From NCBI RefSeq assembly GCF_001896135.2, contig NZ_MPOH02000016.1, positions 332,774 through 396,773 on the forward strand: a stretch of DNA of 64,000 nucleotides, read 5' to 3'. Below are positions 1 through 7,532 of this stretch, piece after piece; the first letter of the stretch is position 1; every line of letters starts with the position of its first letter. The notes beneath the pieces are model-generated. The model was not told the origin of the DNA, made no database searches, and was given only the letters and a program-made list of their open reading frames with translations. The translations under genes and the position numbers were made by a program. The stretch is from Streptomyces phaeoluteigriseus. Lineage in GTDB: Bacteria > Actinomycetota > Actinomycetes > Streptomycetales > Streptomycetaceae.

Positions 1-954
1 CGCTTCTGGCGGGCCATGGGCTTCGCCGACATCGGACAGGCCAGGGCGCTCACCGAGGCCGACGTACTGGCCCTGCGCCGCCTGGCCGGCCTCGTCGAGG
101 CGGGGCTGCTCAGCGAGGCCATGGCGGTGCAGGTCGCGCGGTCCACGGGGCAGACCACCGCCCGGTTGGCCGAGTGGCAGATCGATTCCTTCCTGGAAGG
201 GCTGACCGAGCCGCCCGAGCCGGGAATGACCCGCACCGAGGTGACGTATCCGATCGTCGAGCTGCTGCTGCCCGAGCTGGAGGAGTTCCTCGTCTACGTG
301 TGGCGCCGGCAGCTCGCCGCCTCGGCGGGCCGGGTCGTGCAGGCCGCGGACGACGAGGAGATGGTCGACCGGCGGCTCGCGGTCTGCTTCGCCGACCTGG
401 TCGGGTTCACGCGGCTGACCCGCCGTATGGAGGAGGAGGAACTCGGCGAGCTGGTCGAGGCCTTCGAGACCACCGCGGCCGACCTGGTCGCCGCCCGCGG
501 CGGGCGCCTGATCAAGACCCTCGGCGACGAGGTGCTGTACGCGGCCGACGACGCCGGCACCGCCGCCGAGATCGCGCTGCTGCTCGTCGAGACGATGAGC
601 GACGACGCGACGATGCCCGAGCTGCGCGTCGGCATGGCCTTCGGCACGGTGACCACCCGGATGGGCGATGTCTTCGGTACGACGGTCAACCTGGCCTCCC
701 GGCTGACGTCGATAGCGCCTCGGGACGCCGTGCTCGTCGACAGCGCCTTCGCGGAGGAGCTGATCCGTACCGGTGACGCGCCCGCCTCGGAGGCGGAGGC
801 CGCCGAGGCCGCGGCAGCCGCCGAGAAGGAGGGCGAGGAGCCGCCCGTCTACCGGTTCGCGCTCCAGCCGATGTGGCAGCGGCCTGTGCGAGGGCTCGGT
901 GTCGTCGAGCCCTGGCTGCTCACGCGGCGGGATGCCGGCCGCGAGGGGGAGTAG
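1..954 (+). CDS. cya: class III adenylate cyclase, 5' end outside window
   Basis: Makes cAMP from ATP. The reading frame is open from base 1, so the start lies upstream. A soluble N-terminal region precedes the cyclase homology domain at about 355-860. The first metal-binding Asp is in FADLVGFTRLT, the second in KTLGDEVLYAA, and the transition-state Asn and Arg are in TTVNLASRL. The Lys of LIKTLGDE and the Asp of GDVFG form the pair that selects adenine over guanine. An Ala/Glu-rich linker (about 780-840) precedes a conserved C-terminal tail. The domain looks complete and active. No membrane segment is visible in this part. Confidence 0.9.
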   Translation, partial: RFWRAMGFADIGQARALTEADVLALRRLAGLVEAGLLSEAMAVQVARSTGQTTARLAEWQIDSFLEGLTEPPEPGMTRTEVTYPIVELLLPELEEFLVYVWRRQLAASAGRVVQAADDEEMVDRRLAVCFADLVGFTRLTRRMEEEELGELVEAFETTAADLVAARGGRLIKTLGDEVLYAADDAGTAAEIALLLVETMSDDATMPELRVGMAFGTVTTRMGDVFGTTVNLASRLTSIAPRDAVLVDSAFAEELIRTGDAPASEAEAAEAAAAAEKEGEEPPVYRFALQPMWQRPVRGLGVVEPWLLTRRDAGREGE

Positions 955-964
955 GCCGCGCCGC

Positions 965-1629
965 TCAGCCGCCGGGGCCGGGCAGCGGGTCCACGCACAG
1001 GCCGACGACCGGCAGGCACAGTCCCGGACGGCTCGTCGGCCCCGCGGCGGGCGGGACGGTGCCCGGCCCGGGCGCCGGCGTCGCCGTCGGCCCCGGAGGC
1101 TGGGGAGCCCTGCTCCGGGAGGAGGGTGTGGCCGCCGGGGGGCGTGCCCCCTCGTCGGCCGGTTGCCTCGTGCGCGGGGCGTACGGACCGCTGGGCGTGC
1201 GGACCGCGGAGGTCGGGGAGGTCGGCGAGGCGCTGGGGACCGCGCCGGCGGCGGCCGTGCTGCCGCCGCCCATCGGGGCCGGGGCGGTGGACGTCGGCCC
1301 GGGCGTCCCGGACACCGTGGCCGCCGCGTCGGTCGGGTCGGGCGCCGCCCGGTTTCCGGCTCCTGCCGGGTGTCCGTGGTGGGCTGGAGCCGGGGCCCGG
1401 CCTCGGCCGTGCCCCCGCCCGAGTCGGAGGCCGGCCGCAGCAGACTCAGCGCGCCCACCGCCAGGGCCAACCCGCCCGCGGCGAACAGCGCCTTCCGGGG
1501 GCGCGGCCGGCGATGCCGCCCCCGCGCGTGGGAGAACGACCCGAGACGGACGTCCACCTCGTCGTCGGTCCCTTCCGCCCGGCCCGCTTCCGCGCCTGTG
1601 GTCCGGCCGCTCACCGGTGTGGTCGTCAT
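965..1629 (-). pseudogene. frameshifted single-pass membrane protein, Pro/Ala/Ser/Thr-rich
   Basis: Two frames must be joined to get one protein. From ATG at 1629 one frame gives a charged cytoplasmic start (MTTTPVSGRTTG) and one membrane segment at residues 47-64. The adjacent frame carries a Pro/Ala/Ser/Thr-rich extracytoplasmic linker and a C-terminus with two Cys (GLCLPVVGLCVDPLPG) that ends at 965. The switch falls at about 1320-1360 in a C/G-rich stretch. I do not recognise a family. The gene is convergent with the adenylate cyclase. It may be intact in the organism and broken only by a sequencing indel. Confidence 0.55.
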
Positions 1630-1843
1630 CGCGTTCCCTCCCCGATGTGGTCGCGCCCCCTCTGCGCCGTGGCCGACGCACGTTATGCGCTCCCTTGGGC
1701 GGTGCGGGTGGAGTCGGGTGGGATGTCACTCGAACGGGTGGGCGGAGGTCGAGCGGGACGCGGGCGGGCCTTTCCCCGGCGGGGCGCGGCTGCGATGATC
1801 GGGCCGGCCAGGTTTGTTAACCCGCGTTAACCCGGAGGGTGTC

Positions 1844-2644
1844 ATGAGCGAGGAACGGTTCGGGGAGTTCGTGCTGGTGCGGCGGCACGGGGACGGGCAT
1901 GTCGCGGAGTTGGTCCTCGACCGGCCCAAGGCCATGAACGCCGTCTCGACGGAGATGGCCCGGTCCCTCGGGGCCGCCTGTACGGCGCTGGGTGAGGACC
2001 GGGACGTCCGGGTGGTGGTGCTCACCTCGACGCACGAGCGGGCCTTCTGCGTCGGGGCGGACCTCAAGGAGCGCAACTCGCTCTCCGACGCCGAACTGGT
2101 GCGGCAGCGGCCGGTCGCGCGGGGGGCGTACACCGGTGTGCTGGAGCTGCCCGTGCCGACGGTCGCGGCGGTGCACGGGTTCGCGCTGGGCGGCGGTTTC
2201 GAGCTGGCGCTGGCCTGCGATGTGATCGTGGCGGACCGTACGGCCGTGGTGGGGCTGCCCGAGGTGTCGGTGGGGGTGATCCCGGGCGGCGGCGGGACGC
2301 AGTTGCTGCCCCGCCGGGTGGGCGCGGCGCGCGCGGCCGAGCTGATCTTCTCCGCGCGGCGGGTCGAGGCCGTGGAGGCCAGGGAACTGGGCCTGGTGGA
2401 CGTGCTGGTGGACGAGGGGCGGGACCGGGAGGAGGCGCTGGCGCTGGGCGAGCGGATCGGGGCGAACTCGCCGGTGGGGTTGCGCGCGGCCAAGCGCGCC
2501 CTGCGGCTGGGCCAGGGGCTGGATCTGCGGGCGGGTCTGGAGGTGGAGGACGCGGCCTGGCGGGCGGTGGCCTTCTCGGGGGACCGGGCGGAGGGCGTCG
2601 CGGCCTTCAACGAGAAGCGGAAGCCGCAGTGGCCGGGTGAGTGA
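1844..2644 (+). CDS. enoyl-CoA hydratase/isomerase (crotonase) family protein
   Basis: Crotonase-fold enzyme of fatty-acid or amino-acid acyl-CoA breakdown, 266 residues. The oxyanion-hole segments are CVGADLKER (about 67-75) and HGFALGGGFELALACD (about 108-123). The catalytic Glu sits in LPEVSVGVIPGGGGTQ, and a second Glu/Asp region follows at ELGLVDVLV. The ATG at 1844 is preferred over a TTG at 1814 because GGAGGG at 1834-1839 is well spaced for it. Substrate cannot be told from sequence. Confidence 0.9.
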   Translation: MSEERFGEFVLVRRHGDGHVAELVLDRPKAMNAVSTEMARSLGAACTALGEDRDVRVVVLTSTHERAFCVGADLKERNSLSDAELVRQRPVARGAYTGVLELPVPTVAAVHGFALGGGFELALACDVIVADRTAVVGLPEVSVGVIPGGGGTQLLPRRVGAARAAELIFSARRVEAVEARELGLVDVLVDEGRDREEALALGERIGANSPVGLRAAKRALRLGQGLDLRAGLEVEDAAWRAVAFSGDRAEGVAAFNEKRKPQWPGE

Positions 2645-2663
2645 ATCGGTCTCCGTGCAGGGG

Positions 2664-2706
2664 GGGGCGTCACGCCAGGCCTTCGCCCCGGGGCGTCACT
2701 CCAGGC
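2664..2706. repeat. 17-bp direct repeat upstream of the GGDEF gene
   Basis: GGGGCGTCACGCCAGGC at 2664-2680 recurs at 2690-2706 with one change (T for G), period 26. It lies between the enoyl-CoA hydratase stop and the GGDEF start, 48-90 bp upstream of that start, where activator or repressor sites would be expected. Confidence 0.5.
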
Positions 2707-2753
2707 GCTACCCCGGAGTCTCCTTTGTGACCAAATGTCCCTAGCCTGGGGAG

Positions 2754-3896
2754 ATGGGTGAGGACAGACGCCTCGTGGCCGTGGTGGCGCTGGCGCAGGG
2801 GATGGCGGCGGCGCGCACGCCCCGTGAGTCGTGGCGGGCGGCGGCGCTCGGCGCCTGCCGTGCGCTGGCCGGGGGGTTCGCCGCGCTGTCGGTCTGGGAG
2901 CGGGACCTCGGGCGGTTGCGCGTCCTCGTGAACGTGGGGGACCGGGCGCCGGACGAGGACGAGTTCCCGGACGGTGAGGCCTATCCGGTGCACCAGTTCC
3001 CGGAGATCACCGAGTTCCTGCACGAGCGCTGGGTGGCGGGTGGCGAGCCCGACGCCTGGGTGGAGACGGCCCAGGGACCGGCCGCCGGCCGCCCCGGCTA
3101 CTGCCACCAGCGGGTCGCCGCGCTGCGCCGCCGTGGGCGCGGCTCCTGTGTGGTCGCGCCGATCGTGCTGCACGGCCGGGCCTGGGGCGAGCTGTACGTG
3201 GCCCGCTCCTCCGGTACTCCCGTCTTCGACCGTGGCGACGCCGACTTCGCGACCGTTCTGGCGGCCGTCGTCGCGGCCGGGCTCGCACAGACCGAGCGGC
3301 TGGAGGAGGCCCGCCGGCTCGCCTTCACGGACGCCCTCACCGGCCTGGCCAACCGCCGTGCCGTCGACGTACGCCTGGAGGAGGCCGTGGATCGGCATCG
3401 GACGCACGGGGACGTGGTGAGCCTGGTGGTGTGCGATCTGAACGGACTCAAGCGGGTGAACGACACCTGCGGGCATGCCGTCGGCGACCGGCTGCTGGAG
3501 CGGTTCGGGTCGGTGCTGTCGCTGTGCGGGGCGATGCTGCCCGGCGCGCTGGCCGCCCGGCTCGGCGGGGACGAGTTCTGTCTGCTCGCCGTCGGACCGT
3601 CCGCCGACGACGTGGTGAAGGTCGCCGGTGAACTCTGCCGCCGGGCCGCCGAGCTGGAGCTGGGCGAGGGGGTGGCCTGCGGGGTCGCCTCCACCGAGGA
3701 CCCCATCGGACCGGTGGGTTCGGCCCGCCGCCTGTTCCGGCTCGCGGACGCGGCCCAGTACCGTGCCAAGGCCGTACGGGCCGCCCGGCCGGTCGTCGCG
3801 GGGCGCGAGGGCCCCGACGATCCGGTGGTCCGGCTCGCCGACGAGCCGCCGCGCGGGCCTGCCGGAGAGCGGCGGCGCTTCCGCGGGCGGCACTGA
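2754..3896 (+). CDS. GAF-GGDEF diguanylate cyclase
   Basis: Predicted to make cyclic di-GMP, the second messenger that controls Streptomyces development. It has 380 residues: an N-terminal GAF-like sensor (about 1-175) and a GGDEF domain (about 183-345) with LTGLANRRA at its start and an intact RLGGDEF active site near residue 270. The segment before GGDEF (LPGALAARL) has no RxxD inhibitory site, so product inhibition by c-di-GMP is not expected. No membrane segment is seen, so it is probably cytosolic. GGGGAG directly abuts the ATG, an unusually short ribosome-site spacing. Confidence 0.88.
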   Translation: MGEDRRLVAVVALAQGMAAARTPRESWRAAALGACRALAGGFAALSVWERDLGRLRVLVNVGDRAPDEDEFPDGEAYPVHQFPEITEFLHERWVAGGEPDAWVETAQGPAAGRPGYCHQRVAALRRRGRGSCVVAPIVLHGRAWGELYVARSSGTPVFDRGDADFATVLAAVVAAGLAQTERLEEARRLAFTDALTGLANRRAVDVRLEEAVDRHRTHGDVVSLVVCDLNGLKRVNDTCGHAVGDRLLERFGSVLSLCGAMLPGALAARLGGDEFCLLAVGPSADDVVKVAGELCRRAAELELGEGVACGVASTEDPIGPVGSARRLFRLADAAQYRAKAVRAARPVVAGREGPDDPVVRLADEPPRGPAGERRRFRGRH

Positions 3897-3939
3897 GCGG
3901 CTGTGACGCATCGGTAAGGGGCGAACCCCGCTCCCACTG

Positions 3940-3968
3940 GTGACATCTTGGTCTTCAATACGTACGAT
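3940..3968 (+). promoter_or_regulatory. hutH promoter, probably leaderless
   Basis: GTGACA (3940-3945) and TACGAT (3963-3968) are separated by exactly 17 bp, a good vegetative-type promoter. Only 7 bp separate the -10 box from the hutH ATG at 3976 and there is no Shine-Dalgarno sequence, so transcription should start at or next to the start codon. CTTCA (3953-3957) and TGAA (3971-3974) frame the -10 box as short inverted arms that a repressor could use. Confidence 0.6.
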
Positions 3969-3975
3969 CCTGAAT

Positions 3976-5520
3976 ATGGATATGCACACTGTGGTGGTGG
4001 GGACGTCCGGGGTGACCGCGTCCGACGTGCTCGCCGTGGCGCGCGACGGCGCCCGGGTCGAGCTCTCCGGCGAGGCGGTGGCGGCCCTCGCCGCGGCGCG
4101 CGAGGTCGTCGAGGCGCTGGCGGCCAAGCCCGAGCCCGTCTACGGCGTCTCCACCGGGTTCGGCGCGCTCGCCACCCGGCACATCAGCCCGGAACTGCGC
4201 GCCCAGCTCCAGCGCAACATCGTCCGCTCGCACGCCGCCGGCATGGGGCCGCGCGTCGAGCGCGAGGTCGTCCGCGCCCTGATGTTCCTGCGTCTGAAGA
4301 CCGTCTGCTCCGGGCGCACCGGCGTCCGGCCCCAGGTCGCGCAGACCATGGCCGACGTCCTCAACGCCGGCATCACCCCGGTCGTCCACGAGTACGGCTC
4401 CCTCGGCTGCTCGGGCGACCTCGCCCCGCTCTCCCACTGCGCCCTCACCCTCATGGGCGAAGGCGACGCCGAGGGTCCCGACGGGGTCGTACGCCCCGCG
4501 GGCGAACTGCTCGCCGAGCACGGCATCACCCCCGTCGAACTGCGCGAGAAGGAGGGCCTGGCCCTCCTCAACGGCACCGACGGCATGCTCGGCATGCTGG
4601 TCATGGCCCTCGCCGACCTCGACCGCCTCTACAAGTCCGCCGACGTCACGGCCGCACTGTCGCTGGAGGCCCTCCTCGGCACCGCCAAGGTCCTCGCGCC
4701 CGAGCTGCACGCCATCCGCCCGCACCCGGGCCAGGGCGACTCCGCCGCCAACATGCTGGCCGTGCTGGCCGGTTCGGAGCTGACCGGGCACCACCAGGAC
4801 GACGCGCCCCGCGTCCAGGACGCCTACTCGGTGCGCTGCGCCCCGCAGGTCGCCGGCGCCGGCCGGGACACCATGGCCCACGCGCGCCTCGTCGCCGAAC
4901 GCGAACTGGCCTCCGCCGTCGACAACCCCGTCGTCCTGTCCGACGGACGTGTCGAGTCCAACGGCAACTTCCACGGCGCCCCGGTGGCCTACGTCCTCGA
5001 CTTCCTCGCGATCGCCGTCGCCGACCTCGCGTCGATCGCCGAGCGCCGCACCGACCGGCTGCTGGACAAGAACCGCAGCCACGGCCTGCCGCCGTTCCTC
5101 GCCGACGACGCCGGCGTCGACTCGGGTCTGATGATCGCCCAGTACACGCAGGCCGCACTGGTCAGCGAGCTGAAGCGGCTCGCCGTACCGGCCTCCGCCG
5201 ACTCCATCCCGTCCTCCGCGATGCAGGAGGACCACGTCTCCATGGGCTGGTCCGCGGCCCGCAAGCTGCGCACCGCCGTCGACAACCTCACGCGCGTCCT
5301 CGCCGTCGAGCTGTACGCCGCCACCCGCGCCGTCGAGCTGCGCGAGGGGCTCACGCCGGCGCCCGCGACCCGCGCGGTCCTCGACGCCGTACGCGGGGCG
5401 GGGGTCCAGGGTCCGGGACCGGACCGCTTCCTCGCACCCGACCTGGCCGCGGCCGACGCGTTCGTGCGCGACGGACGGCTGGTCGCGGCCGTGGAGACGG
5501 TGACGGGGCCGCTCCGCTAG
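3976..5520 (+). CDS. hutH: histidine ammonia-lyase
   Basis: Deaminates L-histidine to trans-urocanate and ammonia, the first step of histidine use. 514 residues, the normal size. The MIO prosthetic group forms from a tripeptide in GSLGCSGDLAPLSH. Here it is Cys145-Ser146-Gly147 instead of the Ala-Ser-Gly of most bacterial enzymes. Other lyase landmarks are YGVSTGFGALA near the N-terminus, the GRVESNGNFHG segment and SSAMQEDHVSMGW near the C-terminus. The start MDMHTVVVGTS is chosen because it fits the leaderless promoter. No other hut genes are adjacent. Confidence 0.96.
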   Translation: MDMHTVVVGTSGVTASDVLAVARDGARVELSGEAVAALAAAREVVEALAAKPEPVYGVSTGFGALATRHISPELRAQLQRNIVRSHAAGMGPRVEREVVRALMFLRLKTVCSGRTGVRPQVAQTMADVLNAGITPVVHEYGSLGCSGDLAPLSHCALTLMGEGDAEGPDGVVRPAGELLAEHGITPVELREKEGLALLNGTDGMLGMLVMALADLDRLYKSADVTAALSLEALLGTAKVLAPELHAIRPHPGQGDSAANMLAVLAGSELTGHHQDDAPRVQDAYSVRCAPQVAGAGRDTMAHARLVAERELASAVDNPVVLSDGRVESNGNFHGAPVAYVLDFLAIAVADLASIAERRTDRLLDKNRSHGLPPFLADDAGVDSGLMIAQYTQAALVSELKRLAVPASADSIPSSAMQEDHVSMGWSAARKLRTAVDNLTRVLAVELYAATRAVELREGLTPAPATRAVLDAVRGAGVQGPGPDRFLAPDLAAADAFVRDGRLVAAVETVTGPLR

Positions 5521-5564
5521 GACCCGCGTCCGCCAGGACGTGCGGGATCCGCGGGACACGGCGA

Positions 5565-5606
5565 GGGGCCCTGCCGCAGGCGCGTGCGCGCCTGCGGCAG
5601 GGCCCC
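5565..5606. terminator. bidirectional hairpin terminator
   Basis: A perfect 18-bp stem (5565-5582 with 5589-5606, loop CGTGCG) lies between the convergent hutH and lipoprotein genes. Confidence 0.85.
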
Positions 5607-5625
5607 GACGTGCTTGCCCGCGTGC

Positions 5626-6408
5626 CTACTTGAGCTTGGCGACCTGCGCCTGGACCACGGCGGCCGGGATGTCGGCGGCCTTGCCCGAGCCGAGCGAGGC
5701 GAAGTTCACCGTGTAGAACGTGGCGATGGTGTTGCCCTTGCGCACCACGTCCGTGTGGAAGGTGGCCGAACCCTCGCCGTCCATGTCGACGTCCTCGGAG
5801 AACGCCACCGACTCGTCGCCCAGCCCGGAGCCCTTCTCCGAGGCCACCTTGGTGACCTTGGAGTCCTCGCCGCCGGTGGCCAGGCCGTACCCGGCGGAGC
5901 AGGCGGTCACGCCGTCGGCGAGGGCCTTCATGGCCTTCTCGGCGCCGTCGCCCTCGTACGAGGACAGGCCCACGAACGTCATGTCGATGTCGAAGGCGTC
6001 GGCGATGTCCTCCGGCTGCGCCGTGGCGTCCGAAACCTTGTCCTCCGCGACGGAGTTGCTCGCGTTCGCGCCCGTCTCGCCCGGAGCCAGACCGGCCGTC
6101 GCCCACGCGAGGGGGTCGCACGCCGGCTTGTCCGTCTTCACGTCCGACTTCGACTTCGGCAGGGTGTCGTCACCCGAGTCGACCTTGTAGCCCTTGACCT
6201 CGCCCTGGGCGAGGAGCAGCTTCTCCAGCTCGGCCGCGGTCAGCGCCTTCGCGGCCGGGGCCGAGGACGCCGAGGAGGAGTCGGACCCCTTCGAGGATCC
6301 CTTGGAGTCCTTCTTCGACCCGTCGTCCGAGCAGCCCGTGACGAGGACGAGCGACAGTGCGCCCACGGCAGCCGTGGCGCACAGCCGCGCGCCCGATGAT
6401 CTCTTCAT
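5626..6408 (-). CDS. secreted lipoprotein of unknown function
   Basis: 260 residues with a lipoprotein signal peptide and lipobox VTGC (Cys26), then a Ser/Lys/Asp linker (about 27-50). It is therefore predicted to be anchored to the outer face of the membrane. The remainder is one globular domain without a motif I can name. It has the look of the Streptomyces lipoproteins that carry sensor-like beta domains. Nothing in the flanks fixes a role. Confidence 0.8.
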   Translation of the reverse strand: MKRSSGARLCATAAVGALSLVLVTGCSDDGSKKDSKGSSKGSDSSSASSAPAAKALTAAELEKLLLAQGEVKGYKVDSGDDTLPKSKSDVKTDKPACDPLAWATAGLAPGETGANASNSVAEDKVSDATAQPEDIADAFDIDMTFVGLSSYEGDGAEKAMKALADGVTACSAGYGLATGGEDSKVTKVASEKGSGLGDESVAFSEDVDMDGEGSATFHTDVVRKGNTIATFYTVNFASLGSGKAADIPAAVVQAQVAKLK

Positions 6409-6450
6409 GAGCGGACTATGAGGGTCTGGTCAAGGAGGCGTCAAATCACT

Positions 6451-6810
6451 TCAGAAACCCAGACGTTCCCGGCGAACCGAATACGCGACGAAGCCGGCGC
6501 CGAGTGCGAGGAGGCCGGTCCCGCCCACGATGTACGGGGTGGTGTCGAAGCTTCCGGTGTCGGCGAGGCGGGTGCCGCCGGAGGCTCCGTCGGAGGTGTC
6601 GAAGGTGTCGGCGGTGTCGGCGGTGTCGGCGGTGAGGGCGGCGCCGACGCTGTCCGTGGACGCGGCCCGCGCCTGAGTCGTGACCTGCGTCGTCACGCCC
6701 GTTCTCGTCGGCTCGTCCTGGGTCGCCTGGGCGTTCGGGACGAACCACAGAGCACCCAGCAGGGTCCCCGCGGCGGTGGCGGTCAGCAACGGACGGCGAG
6801 CGGATGACAC
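6451..6810 (-). CDS. small LAXTG sortase-anchored surface protein
   Basis: 119 residues: signal peptide (1-29, cleavage near NAQA), a short acidic Thr/Asp region with DTADTADTF-type repeats (60-75), then a sorting signal LADTG (82-86), a hydrophobic segment (93-110) and the basic tail RRERLGF. LAXTG is the motif used by Streptomyces class E sortases, as in the long chaplins. The mature protein would be only about 55 residues, so it may be a spacer or small adhesin. No sortase gene is nearby. Confidence 0.75.
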   Translation of the reverse strand: MSSARRPLLTATAAGTLLGALWFVPNAQATQDEPTRTGVTTQVTTQARAASTDSVGAALTADTADTADTFDTSDGASGGTRLADTGSFDTTPYIVGGTGLLALGAGFVAYSVRRERLGF

Positions 6811-6919
6811 GGAATATCGATCCCCTTGTGGTGCTGGCGAATTGGCCGTGTGGACCGATGCTAATGACAGGCGCGGGTCGCGGGAAAGTCGCGGGGGCCG
6901 TCAGTCGTACGCTCCGTGC

Positions 6920-7297
6920 ATGACTTCTGAAAAGACATCACGTTTTGTCCGCCTTCGCGTCGAACTCGTCCTGGAGATCGACGACGAGGGCGCCCTGACC
7001 AAGGCCGCACTGCGGCGACTCGCGGAGGAGGCCGCCGACCCGGGGATGCCGGAGAGTGAGCGCGCGCAAGCGGAGAGCGCTGTGACGGAAGACACCGCCG
7101 AGGCCCTGGCCTGCCTGGTGGACCCGTTCGACCTGGTCAGCGAGATCCCCGGCGTAGAACTCCAACAGGCCTCCTGGTCCACCGAGCCCGTCGACTACGA
7201 CCCCGATTCGCCCGACTGGGACCTCGAGGACGATGATGACCACGACGACGGCGAGGCGGACGCCGAAGAGGACGGCCGCGCGGGCGGCATCGGCTGA
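6920..7297 (+). CDS. conserved hypothetical acidic protein
   Basis: 125 residues starting MTSEKTSRFVRLRVELVLEI. The first 85 residues look folded (alternating beta and helix). The C-terminal third is very acidic (WDLEDDDD, GEADAEED). It has no signal peptide or membrane segment. There is no Shine-Dalgarno sequence before the ATG, so the start may be leaderless. The upstream extension of the frame lacks coding character. Function unknown. Confidence 0.65.
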   Translation: MTSEKTSRFVRLRVELVLEIDDEGALTKAALRRLAEEAADPGMPESERAQAESAVTEDTAEALACLVDPFDLVSEIPGVELQQASWSTEPVDYDPDSPDWDLEDDDDHDDGEADAEEDGRAGGIG

Positions 7298-7428
7298 GCG
7301 TCTTGGGGAATTCGTACCCCGGACGGCAACCGCCGCCCGGGGGTTTCGTCGTCTCACACGACGCACTGACCGACACCCGCACCAGGTGCCCCGGACGGGG
7401 GACCGAGCGCCTGCGTGCGTGGTGTGGC

Positions 7429-7449
7429 CCACACATGTGACATATGTGG
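7429..7449. promoter_or_regulatory. 21-bp near-perfect palindrome upstream of the L,D-transpeptidase
   Basis: The arms read CCACACATGT and ACATATGTGG around 7439, with one mismatched pair and an unpaired centre. It lies just upstream of the candidate ECF promoter and has the shape of a dimeric repressor or activator site. Confidence 0.5.
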
Positions 7450-7457
7450 AACGGGGC

Positions 7458-7482
7458 GAACCGGTCGTAGCGTTGAAGGTCT
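7458..7482 (+). promoter_or_regulatory. candidate ECF-sigma (SigE-type) promoter
   Basis: GAACC (7458-7462) and GTCT (7479-7482) are spaced by 16 bp, the pattern of extracytoplasmic-function sigma promoters of the SigE envelope-stress type. The downstream gene is a cell-wall cross-linking enzyme, which fits. This is inference from pattern only. Confidence 0.4.
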
Positions 7483-7532
7483 GGACGGGGACTCCCGGTT
7501 AACGGGAATCGGCGACGATGGAGAAGCGTGTG

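Noticed and set aside
1814..1843. TTG start for the enoyl-CoA hydratase
   Set aside because: The ATG at 1844 has a well-spaced ribosome site and the conserved N-terminus.
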